A stretch of DNA of 64,000 nucleotides from Parus major (taxonomy: Eukaryota > Chordata > Aves > Passeriformes > Paridae), in NCBI RefSeq assembly GCF_001522545.3, contig NC_031768.1:99608214-99672213 (forward strand), written 5' to 3'. A program made the position numbers and the translations under genes. Within the stretch, counting starts at the first letter, position 1; each line of letters opens with the position of its first letter. The notes under the pieces are model-generated. The model did not search any database. It was not told the DNA's origin and saw nothing but the letters and a program-made list of their open reading frames with translations. This document shows positions 23,879-34,469 of this stretch, piece by piece.

Positions 23879-25879
23879 GGTATTTGCCACTGCTGGGGGC
23901 AGACATTGGTCTGTGTCAGGTCCAAGAGGTGTCTGAGCTGTCCTTGCCCAGAACTGGGCTCCCCAGGGGCCCCATGGCCAAGCCCACCCCGTCTGAGCTC
24001 CAGCTCTGGGAAAGCTGCCAAGGTAGGAAGACCTAGGCAGCTACTGTCAGACAAAGAGCCTCCAGAAATGCTGGTCTTCTGTAAGGCAGCAAACCCTCCC
24101 GGTATCTGGGTTTTTGATGCCTGCCACTGTCACACTCCAGTCACTGTGGGCAGAGGGCTCAGCTTACGTTAGGTCACCCTGGAGAGTATCCCACTCCCGT
24201 GGCTACCTGATTGTATCCTCCCAATCCAAGTATTTCTCTGCTTTCTCCCTTTCACCCTCACAGTATGCTGAGAAAACAGTTCAGTGTTCAAAGGCTATTG
24301 CACATTTACAGAGTTTAAAAGCACTTCACAAGTCCCAGCCATGGTTATTAACTGGACCCTTTTACTATTTAAAGAAACATAATTCATGTCAAACATCATC
24401 CCAAAAATGTATCAGTTCATTAAGTAATCTAGTTGCCAAAAACCCTGAGTAGAAAATGTAGCACAACTGAAACACTTTAGTGTTTTACTTACAATATTCA
24501 ATACTCCATTAGGAATTGTGAGAAATTTGCTGAGATTTCATCAGAGGTGGAATTTCATACAAGTTTTGCCCAAACCTAATCTTTCTAGATCAGCATATAC
24601 CTATTGTTCAGTGTGCCCTGCTCCCTCACTGAAGAGTCTGGTTGTTTACTTGATGTTGAACCTTTTCTTTCTAAATGGTAATGAATAATTTCCCTGGAGA
24701 CAGAGATTATTCAAGAAATGGAATTTGGTACAGAAAATGTAATGAGAGTCTGAAATTTCCCATGATGTTTGTAAAAGATGTTCTATAGCTAATTCTCTGA
24801 GCAAACCTCTCAGTTTATAAATTTAGAACATTACCATTCCTTCAAAACGTGCATACATCAATATCTTTGGAGAGCATGCTATTACTATAACATGTATTCT
24901 ATGTGAGTTTTTAATTGAAAATGTAATAGAAGTTTTAATATTCTGAATGCATAAAAATCCCAACATTAAAATGTGATCAGTGACACTTACAAGCCTCTGG
25001 CCAAAACCCTGTAGTCACATCCCTTCCTATCTTCCTTTCCCTTAATTTCTTTTCTCTCTCTTACAATGTAGCGTAAAGATAAGCTAATATTAATTTACAA
25101 TGGAACGTTTCTGTGTTAGTGATAATTTGCATTCATTTGCTTGCCCTGATTTGTGTTCACATCTTACACTTTCTGCCAATGGTGTAGCTACATTGGAAAA
25201 TTCATGCAGTATGAAAGTGAGAGGCTTCTGGCACATTAAAGTCAGAGTGATTCCTCTTGCTCTATCTATAGGTCAAAGGCAAGTAGGAAAAAGAGAGTGA
25301 AATACAATTAAATTGGAGTCAGACAGAGGGCAGTCAGAAACTACTGCAAAATTTTGCCATGGGAGGTGAAATATATTCTTTAAACTATCATTAAATAATT
25401 CTTTTCAAGTCCATCCTACTGCATACTTAACAGTATGCACACCAAAAAAAAAAGTATGCTTAATTATGTCTGTCATCTTTCCTTAGGTCAACTAGCTTTT
25501 AATTGTACCCTTAACATTTCCAGTAATTCTACTGCACCCTCTTTTTCTCAGGCTTTGTACATTATAGCTTTTCTCCTTGTAAAAGTTTAAAAGTTCAGCA
25601 ACAATTGCCGGCTGAACTACTTTAATTATTACCTTATGTCCCTTGGTTTTATGAAGTATTGACTTTCAGTCAGAGGTTCACATGAGATATGATTCTATAA
25701 CATATTCTGAAGTGGAAAAAGAAGGTTAAAATAAGATCCTTTTCTAGGAATTTAAAAATTTGTTTATATTCATGGGTTTGCATGTTCCTATTTTTTTCCT
25801 AAACAGAAGATATTTTTCTACTCATTGGTGAAAGAATGTCAGTGTTAGACACAAAGTTAAGGACAGCAATGTAGGTGTT
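23879..25879. other. No gene recognised; GC-richer at left
   Basis: The first ~180 bp (23890-24060) are GC-richer and carry overlapping short frames on both strands. The rest is AT-rich unique sequence. No repeat or coding domain is recognised. Confidence 0.5.
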
Positions 25880-26176
25880 GGTCTCCTTTCCAAAGTAACA
25901 AGTGATAAGAAAAGAGAAAAAGGCCTCAAGTTGTACCACAGAAGGTTTAGGCTGAATATTAGGAAGAATTGCTCCACTAAAAGGTTTGTCAAGAATTGTA
26001 ACAGACTGTCCAGGGAAGAGGTAGAGTGACCATTCCTTGAGGCATTTAAAGATAGGTAAATGTTGCATTGAAGAACATGATTTAGCAGTGGTCTTGTCAG
26101 TACTTTGCTAATAGGTGGTCTTGATGATCTTAAGAAGTCTTTTCCAATTTAAATAATTCATGATACAATTCTATGG
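25880..26176 (+). repeat. Older CR1 LINE 3' fragment
   Basis: Follows the CR1 3' UTR order in diverged form: a stretch like GGCTGAATATTAGGAAGAA, then AACAGACTGTCCAGGGAAG (for ACAGGTTGCCCAGAGAAG), GAGGCATTTAAAGA, then GGTGGTCTTGATGATCTTAA, TTTTCCAATTTAA and ACAATTCTATGG. Divergence is higher than in the 43.9-kb copy. Confidence 0.75.
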
Positions 26177-27070
26177 TTGTCTGAACCACTCAATAAGGGC
26201 AAAGAACAAGCAGTAGAGAAAAAAAATCTTATCAGAAGAAAAGATGTCAGCAGGATGTTAAAACCTGAATGCCTGTGGGTGCTGGTTGATATCACTCTAC
26301 CAAAGAAGGTCCTGAAGATTCAGCTGTGTCACTTCAAGTTCCTGTTGTACCAGATTGCCTTCTCTGTTCCTGATCAGATACTACTGTCCATCACCCAGCT
26401 GTGCCTGGTCCATTAATGATTAACCTTAAAAGCTTTTGGCACACTGGGATCTCTGGGGAGAACACATTACAAGACTGAAGAGGTCAGAAGTGCAGTAAAC
26501 TAAGAGATGGACAGACATCTCTGCCACAGAAACCAGTTCTCTCCTGCTGGTCTGTGCCTGCCACGTGATCCTTTAACTGATTTAAGACTAGGCTTTCATG
26601 GCTTGCTTCTCTGAATGCATCTTTTGCAGCTTAGCAAGGAGAAAACCTGCAGAGCTTGTCAATCATCAACACTGTGCTGAATACAAGGCACACTTCCATT
26701 AATTGTACACTTTTGGTTTATGTCTATCATATCCCATGGGGTGGGATGTGACTATTTGCCAGATTAACCCAGATTAATTAGTAGAACCAAACAAGATTTG
26801 GATGGAAAATAAGATAAATTCAGTCTGGTAAAATGCAAAACCAAACAACTAATTAGAAGATTTTTGTTGTATATAGGTAAGGTCTTATAAAATAAGGGTC
26901 TTGTAAGCCTTGTAAAGTCATGGCTCATTCCTGCTACTTTGGATAAGTAGAAGAGAACTGTGGGAGGGTGACTCAGCTGGAAGAGAGATGTGAGAGATGT
27001 GCTGTGTGACTGCTTCATGTCCATATCATGGTGTATGGTGGTTGGTTGACTTGGGCTTGTACCATAAAAC

Positions 27071-27078
27071 TATATAAA
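27071..27078 (+). promoter_or_regulatory. LTR TATA box TATATAAA
   Basis: TATATAAA about 48 bp upstream of the AATAAA signal, a normal spacing for an LTR with a short R region. Confidence 0.65.
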
Positions 27079-27118
27079 CCGATAACTGGCTAGCTGCTTA
27101 AAAAGGCCTGGTTTTTGA

Positions 27119-27124
27119 AATAAA
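27119..27124 (+). terminator. LTR polyadenylation signal AATAAA
   Basis: AATAAA, 51 bp before the LTR 3' end, followed by a T/G-rich tract. Confidence 0.7.
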
Positions 27125-27297
27125 GTGGCTCTCCTTTGCACTGTCTGGGGACTCTGTGTTGCTTTGCTTTGTACAGATTTAGAATAAAATACAGGAAGAA
27201 CAATTATAAGGCTTGTATTTTTAAAGAGATTTCCATCATATCTTCTGTATTTAATTGAGCTAAGGACTCACAAGGACATTTCTATATCCTTAGACCT

Positions 27298-28010
27298 TGT
27301 TGGGGGTTAGGTGTCCTTTTTTTTGTTCCTTCTCACCTATAGAATTTTCCCCATTAGTTGCAGGAAAATTTGACTGCTGGTACTTATTTGGGTGCTTGAG
27401 AACACAAAGAGTTCGGCTGGGCCCAGGAGAAAAGAGAGGCAGGTAAAAGGGAATGGTGGGGGCAGCTGTGGGTGGGCTGGTTTCTTCAGCTTCAGAGCAG
27501 GACACACTTGGAGCTGTTGTTGCTTGGAGAAGGGAATTCACATCACCCTGAAGGAGCTGCTGCTTCTTCTTCTNNNNNNNNNNNNNNNNNNNNNNNNNNN
27601 NNNNNNNNNNNNNNNNNNNNNNNNNNNNNNNNNNNNNNNNNNNNNNNNNNNNNNNNNNNNNNNNNNNNNNNNNNNNNNNNNNNNNNNNNNNNNNNNNNNN
27701 NNNNNNNNNNNNNNNNNNCTGACTGCCCGAGGGGTTTGTGAAGCAAAGCCTCTCCTCCATCCCTTCCCGTCTCGGCCGAGAAGGCTGTCACGGGGTCCCT
27801 GCTTCTGTTTTGTTGTTAATGCTGTAGTTATTGTTGTTTGTGTGCCTTGTTATACACACTGGTAAAGAACTGTAATTCCTATCCCCAAATCTCTGCCTGA
27901 GAGCCCCTTGATTTCAAAATTATAATAATTCGCAGGGAGGGGGTCTACATTTTCATTCCAAGGGATGCTACTCCATTCCCTAGCAGACACCTGTCTTCCA
28001 AACCAGGACA
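27298..28010 (-). mobile_element. Solo ERV LTR, minus strand, with N gap
   Basis: On the minus strand it begins TGTCCTGGTTTGGAAGACAG and ends ACCCCCAACA. The flanks are perfect 5-bp copies of GACCT (27293-27297 and 28011-28015), or 6 bp if the shared A is counted. Landmarks of a passerine ERV LTR are visible, including CCCCCTCCCTGCGAATTATT and GAAATCAAGGGGCTCTCAGG. A 145-bp N gap lies inside, next to a CTTCTTCTT run. No canonical AATAAA was seen; AATAAG on the minus strand near 27384-27389 is a possible variant. Total span is 713 bp including Ns. Confidence 0.85.
27574..27718. other. Assembly gap (145 N)
   Basis: All N. The gap lies in the minus-strand LTR next to a CTT-rich simple repeat that could have stalled assembly. 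Frames spanning it are artefacts. Confidence 1.
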
Positions 28011-28015
28011 GACCT

Positions 28016-30419
28016 GCATGCCATTTTTTTTAGAGAAGTGACTTCCTCTGCAGTACAATTTCTAAATCTCTAATTTGGAGAAACTTACTTATGATCTCCT
28101 TCATACAGTAAAGAATTCTACCGTGCATGAAGCACCCTGGGGACTTGCTGTAACTTAGAGTATTCATAATTTCTTTTAATTAGACTTCTAACTTATTTTC
28201 TTTTTATGAATGCAATGCTGTCTGCCATGGCATAGATTTTGCAGAGCATAGAGGTTTCTAAAATGCCATCTAAGTCTTCAGAGGACAAATAGTGTTAGCA
28301 CCCAATTAATTAGACATTTAGACATAAAAATGAGGCTCTTTTTGATAAATGTGCTGCTGAGGAAGAATGGTATCATATCTGACTTCATCCAAGTTCAAGG
28401 CTTATATCTTTCCTATTTAACTTTAGAACTAGCTACACAAAAATTTCAAAGGTAAGTGGAAAGATGAGTTTTCGTTTGCTGGTGATTGACTGACTGCATC
28501 AGATACTCAGGCAAGCCTGTTCAGAATGAGAACCAGTGCTGTGGTCTGTGGTATTGAAAGACCTCTCTCACAGTAGAATGAAAACTGGAAAAGTATTTTT
28601 GAGGGATCACCATCACTGAGCTACATCAAAGCACAGACAAGCCCTAGAGAGGTTTTACCAAGCAGCTGGGTGTTAGCCTTGCCAATAATTACAGCTGTGG
28701 ACCTCCCCTGAGCAGAGGCTGATTACCAGCTAAGGGATGTCAGTGTCTGGGAGGGTGTGGAATGTCTAGGAGATTAGCTGAACTCAGAGATTTGCAATCA
28801 AACTCACTTTCTCTTCAGTTGTTATCAGCACCACTGATAACACTGATAGCACTGCTCTTTCAAAAGCAAAAATTATGATGCAAAATTAGAACTGTAATAT
28901 TATTGATGCATTATCTGTACTTCAGGTTAGGAACAAACTAGATGATATAGCTGATCACACAGATCAGACTGTAATCAGCAACTATTTGATACAATTCTGA
29001 GTATTTTTTTAATTTATTATTCGAACCCCATAATTTCCTCACCAAATAAGCAAGGAATGTGCACTAAGTGACAAGCTAAAGAACATACATTCCTGAGAAC
29101 AGGTTTTACTTTAAGAGATCAAACCATGGGGGTCAGTTAGAAGTGGTGTTCTCACAGGCTTCATAAAGTGCCTTGTTAAGGAGCAATTTTTCCACAAGTT
29201 GCTTAAGTACATTTATGCTTACTGATGAAATCAGACACTTTTTGACAGCAACAAAATATTTTCTCTTTCACCAGAATTGAACTTAAAATATCAGTCCAAC
29301 ACATAATCAACCCTAGGGTCCCTGGCTTCTTGTAGAAGAAAAGTATGTCAGGCATCATTGATATTTATGGTTCTGCAGATTATTCTAGATAGCATTAATA
29401 TAATACTCAATGGCTTTGATAGGATGAAATCCATAATTGTAACAAGGTGTTAAAAAACATGACCACTTTAAATCCATCAGCAACCTGATGGAATGAAAAA
29501 CAACCAAGGAGATATAGTTCTGAATTGCATATATCTTGCTATAAAGAAATATATTATAACTTCATGTCTCTGAGGAGTACTAACATATATAGTGGTTAAT
29601 TTATTCTGGTGGAAGAAATTTTATTTTCATAGTATTTAACAGCTTCAGAAAGTCAAAATGGCAGAATTGAAGTAAAATGGAAAATAATGGTCACAGTTGC
29701 ATTTTCCTGCTTTAACAGGAAGGGATAGAAAATGACAGTAAGGTCTAAAAGATGACTGTAAGTAAAAGGAAATATAGAGAAGCTGATATGACAAATTGTA
29801 AACACAATATGAGACAAAAGTAAAGTATTATTTTATTTTTATTTTGATTTGTTACTAGGTAGTGTACAAGAGCAAAAAATATTAAGCAAAATATTAGCAA
29901 GGTATTTTTCATTAAAGATATAATTTTGAAGTCAGCTGTTGGAAACAGAGAAGCAAACTGTGTGTGGGAGAAAGCAGATGTGTTCCCTCTCTGCAAAGCA
30001 GGCTGAGAGAGCAGTAAAGGGTCTATAGTCTTTGCAGACATGGCCAAGAGGTCACAAGCACATAATATGGAATTTAGGAAGGGTCTCTTTCCTGTAAAAT
30101 ATAACTGGCAGATGCTGTAGAGGAAATAATATGACATACAGGAAGGTAAGGAGGACAGTGAGCTTGGGCAACAATTCTGCAGCCATTGCCCTGGCTGTGT
30201 AACAGAGAAAAATGCACAGCTGTTGACATCAAAATAGAAGTAATTGCCATAATAGGGACAAACCAGAAAAAAAATATATCAATTTAGTTAAAATATAATT
30301 GAAATTTCTGGCAAAGGACTTACATCAACAACCTTCCAAAATGGAAAATAAGGTGTTTTGGTTTGGAAGACCAGTGGCTGGTAGGGAGGACAGGAGCCAC
30401 CCTTGAATGAAAATATAGA
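28016..30419. other. AT-rich unique DNA, no gene recognised
   Basis: No named repeat or coding domain. The longest open frame (29745-30137, minus, 130 codons) is hydrophobic and low in complexity, with no recognisable family. Confidence 0.55.
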
Positions 30420-30969
30420 NNNNNNNNNNNNNNNNNNNNNNNNNNNNNNNNNNNNNNNNNNNNNNNNNNNNNNNNNNNNNNNNNNNNNNNNNNNNNNNNN
30501 NNNNNNNNNNNNNNNNNNNNNNNNNNNNNNNNNNNNNNNNNNNNNNNNNNNNNNNNNNNNNNNNNNNNNNNNNNNNNNNNNNNNNNNNNNNNNNNNNNNN
30601 NNNNNNNNNNNNNNNNNNNNNNNNNNNNNNNNNNNNNNNNNNNNNNNNNNNNNNNNNNNNNNNNNNNNNNNNNNNNNNNNNNNNNNNNNNNNNNNNNNNN
30701 NNNNNNNNNNNNNNNNNNNNNNNNNNNNNNNNNNNNNNNNNNNNNNNNNNNNNNNNNNNNNNNNNNNNNNNNNNNNNNNNNNNNNNNNNNNNNNNNNNNN
30801 NNNNNNNNNNNNNNNNNNNNNNNNNNNNNNNNNNNNNNNNNNNNNNNNNNNNNNNNNNNNNNNNNNNNNNNNNNNNNNNNNNNNNNNNNNNNNNNNNNNN
30901 NNNNNNNNNNNNNNNNNNNNNNNNNNNNNNNNNNNNNNNNNNNNNNNNNNNNNNNNNNNNNNNNNNNNN
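30420..30969. other. Assembly gap (550 N)
   Basis: All N. Frames reported through it have no biological meaning. Confidence 1.
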
Positions 30970-32409
30970 AACAAGTACTAGCAATCAGGTTTCCCTGAAA
31001 CTTATGGGCAAAAAATTCCATAGGTGAGATGGAATAAAACCAGACTGAAGGTTAGAGTTATATTAATATAATATTTGCAAACAGTACTGCACTACACCTA
31101 CAAATACTGATTACAAAAAATAAGAAAATGTGAATGTAGGGTTAAAACTTACACTCCCAGCAAACATACAAAATTGTATGTAGGATGTATATGGTAATGC
31201 ATTTGGGTTTCCACAGCAATCACATCAGCCAAGAAAGGATCAGATGAGAACTTACAAAAATAGTGTAACATTCATGCGCATATATAATTAATTACTTGTC
31301 AAAAACGTGACACATATGAAATCAAAGTCTGCCAGACAAGCACCAAATCAATATCTTTCAGAACACCTGTGAAAAAAAGACAAGTATGATTAAATCTAGG
31401 GTTCCTGCATGCTACATAGCCAAAACCTCATTTTTAACTAAAGATGGAAAGATGAAAGATTGAAAATGCTCTTATGTCCTTTATGGTGTCAATTCTTCAG
31501 CTTCTTTTCTTCCCTACATCCACTTTACAGGAAAGGCTCAGTTTACCCAATTTTTTTTTTATCAAGACTCTAAGAATTTATAGAATTTATAGAATTTAAC
31601 TATTTTATCAAGACTAGAAAGAATTCCATACATCTGGCAAGGCAGAGAAATACTGAGAATTTCAGAAATGGCTTTGGCAATGTTTTCTTCTTATAAAAAA
31701 AAAAGGTTCTTCCAAACTGACATAAACTGAAAATAGATTTTTGATATTAAGGACAGTGTGGAAGATAATGTACAAAACAGGCAAAAGCACAGCATTTTCT
31801 GAACACATTATTTTTTTCAAAATATTCACTCAGAATTAATTAGAGCTCAAGCTCTTGGCTTCCAGTCTTCAGTTCAGACTCTTTCTCTCTCTTTGCCACC
31901 CACTGTGGCCTGTTATTCCCATTATAAACACCCATAAATCTCACCAAGTCTAATGGGCTTATTGCAGTCCTGCATATGCATCAAGGGGAGGATAAATGTC
32001 TCTACTCGTGCCTTTAGATACCCATAATTGTTTGGTAACATAATGAGATAATGTTTCTAAAACAGCAAAAATCAGTGGGTGTTTTTTTACGCCCTTTAAC
32101 ATGATTTGGAGAGCTTTTCAGATTAAATCATTCTAGATTTCAACTGTGGTTACTAGTTTCTGCAGGCAAAGTAAGGGCAAACTTGCACCTGAAAACAGTA
32201 GAGGTAGGAAATAAGGGAGAGCATATAAAAACTTTCTACCCATTCCATGGAACAACCACAAAAAAATGCTCTATCAACAATAAAATGAGCATATGAATGG
32301 ATCCGTGAATTTGAAGATGAAAAGGTACAGAAAAAGATGATCCAGAAAAGATTTTTTTTCCTCATGAAAAATTAACAAAAGGATGCTTTTCATTAGATTA
32401 GAGAAGTGA
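30970..32409. other. AT-rich unique DNA, no gene recognised
   Basis: Contains a GAATTTATA short tandem near 31573-31598. No repeat family or coding domain is recognised. Confidence 0.55.
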
Positions 32410-32600
32410 AGGATGAGGAGGAATAGGATTGCTGTCTTTAGACACAACAAGGAAATGAACATAAGGGAGAGAAAAAACCCATTTGAGCTAAAGGAGTACT
32501 TTGGCACAAGAACAAATATACATAAGCTGAACATGAATAAATTTAGATTTAATTTAGAAATGGGCTCTGAGCCTTTCTGCCTATCAGATTTGGAAAAGGT
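32410..32600 (+). repeat. Ancient CR1-like LINE remnant
   Basis: Diverged but ordered match to the older CR1/L3-type 3' region: AATAGGATTGCTGTCT, later GGCACAAGAACAAATAT, CATAAGCTGAACATGAATAA, then ATTTAGATTTAATTTAGAAA. The typical 3' terminus is lost. Divergence is clearly above the other CR1 copies in the window, so this is an older insertion. Confidence 0.55.
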
Positions 32601-33394
32601 CTTTCATTGAAAATAATGCAGACAAAAAGAACTTGAATACTTATAAGAAAAATGAGTAAGATTTTAAAACAGTTGAATAGCATAGTGCTGCAAGAGACTG
32701 ATTTCATAACCTAGAAGCTTCTTCCCCAGCTTCTTTATGTTCCTGTTTTTTCCCTCTTCTCTAGTCACCATGGAGAGCACACATAATTAAGATATAAACC
32801 CAGAAAGCAAAATATCCTCCAAACAACTAGAACTTAGTGAGATACACATAGTTATGAGGGATAATGGCACCACATTTGCTATAAAAGTGCTATGAATTAA
32901 TAACATTTCAACTTGAACTGAATGTAAATCTGGAAAAATACCATAAAACATGTACGTCTTGGTAACTCTCTTGGTATCACTTGGCAGTGTTTCATTCTCA
33001 GGAGATGACAAACATTGTCCTGCTAACTGAAAAAATTACTTTCAGGGTCAGTAGGATCTGTCCCAGTGCTATTAAAACAGCAAGTGCATCTCTTTATACA
33101 TTTATAAGCAGATCAAAAGAAGCAGGACATTTTGTCGGCAGTAGTTCCACTTACTGGATGTCATCAAATTGCTGATATTTACCCTTTAAAAGACATGAAA
33201 ATAATGACAGGGGTTAAAAATGTTCTCTAAGTACATAGTCTTAGCTCTGTTCTATAGCTGCTTGAAAAGACAGAAATACCATTAGAACCCACCAACCAAG
33301 CCTTTATAAATTACTGCTGAGTGTAGAACAACGCTCAAGTTAATTGACTTTGCATTTTCAGCAAGCACTTTGCCAAGTAATTATTATTTATCTA

Positions 33395-33414
33395 ACAATG
33401 GTTTCAATGCAAAT
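33395..33414 (+). promoter_or_regulatory. SOX and POU (octamer) motif pair
   Basis: ACAATGG (SOX core) at 33395-33401 and a perfect octamer ATGCAAAT at 33407-33414, separated by 5 bp. The surrounding 33290-33520 has several homeobox-type TAATT cores and no repeat signature, like many vertebrate conserved non-coding enhancers. Conservation cannot be tested here, so the regulatory call is inference. Confidence 0.3.
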
Positions 33415-34440
33415 TGATGGTGCATATTTGCTATTAATCTGAAGTCATTGCAAAATACAAACAACAATTACTTTCTGAAATTGCCACAGCAAACAAAGAG
33501 AAAATACTTTTGTCACTGGTTTACACATTTAATTTATAAAAAGAGAAACAAACAAAGAGGCAAACCTAAATATTACTACTTCTCAGCCCTCAGTGCCAAG
33601 TTGCTATGTTAAAAAATAATGAAGCTAAGCCAAAGAAAAAAACTTTTATGTGTGTACCTTGCCACCAAAACAGATGCATCAAAGATCCATATGTGCTACA
33701 GTATCTTAGTTTTCCCTCATGTTTCTCAGGAATAGTCCTGGGAAAGCTGCCAGATCTCAGAATGTTGTACTTCCCAGACAAGAGGAGAACCAGACCATCG
33801 AACACCAAACCTCATTTAGAGGAGACAAATAAATTTAGAATATTAATTGCTTTTCTATGGAGGATTACATTTAAAATATCTGGGGGAAAGAATAAATATC
33901 ATTATCATGATATTTCATTCCCAATGATATATCATTCCCAATCATACTACTAAAATGTTTCCTGGGAGACTACACTCTATAATCAGCACTTATCTCATTG
34001 GATATAAACTTTCAGCAGCATTGAAGCTGATATATAGAAATGGAGCTCTTTGTCTACACCCTTTGAGGCACTCCAGCTTTACAAATGATACTGATCCCCA
34101 CCAAAACTCAGTTGTGATACATACTAGCCAAGAACAAAATTCCAGTCAGAATTTGGATGGGGTGAGAACAATGACTTGGAATCAAATTAACAGTAGGGAG
34201 AGAAAACATCCTTTAAACAATGGTATATGTAAATAATTTCACTATATTGAGATACCACTTATATAGGGACACCCCTAAAATAAGAAGACACATTCCACAG
34301 CATTTTTAACAGACCAGTGACCTAAACAGAAATTCTTAGAATTCCTTCTGGTCCACTCTATGATATGGGAACAGGAGGGTCAGTGCTTGAACTCACACTG
34401 CTGTAAACACAGCCACAGGGACTCAAAGGAAAGCAGTACT

Positions 34441-34469
34441 CAGATTCACTCAGATTCACTCAGATTCAC
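34441..34469 (+). repeat. Three-copy 10-bp tandem repeat
   Basis: CAGATTCACT repeated three times, the last copy ending CAGATTCACC. A short minisatellite with no spacers. Confidence 0.9.

Larger units (their letters stand above)
26721..27175 (+). mobile_element. ERV LTR (left boundary uncertain)
   Basis: The right end is clear by layout: TATATAAA at 27071, AATAAA at 27119, then a T/C-rich U5 ending TTTGTACA at 27175. The left end has two candidates. TGTCTATC at 26721 gives flanks GGTTTA (left) and GATTTA (right), a 6-bp duplication with one mismatch. TGTACACT at 26704 gives matching TGTAC/GTACA termini but no duplication. No internal ERV sequence adjoins it, so it is probably a solo LTR. The 123 bp to the next LTR, which is in opposite orientation, are unremarkable. 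Confidence 0.7.

Noticed and set aside
27290..27865. Frames of 82-157 codons across the smaller gap
   Set aside because: They cross the 145-bp N gap and lie within an LTR.
30288..31021. Frames of 190-233 codons
   Set aside because: They consist mostly of the 550-bp N gap.
34441..34469. Regular repeat that might suggest a CRISPR-like array
   Set aside because: Three 10-bp units without spacers in animal DNA; an ordinary short tandem repeat.
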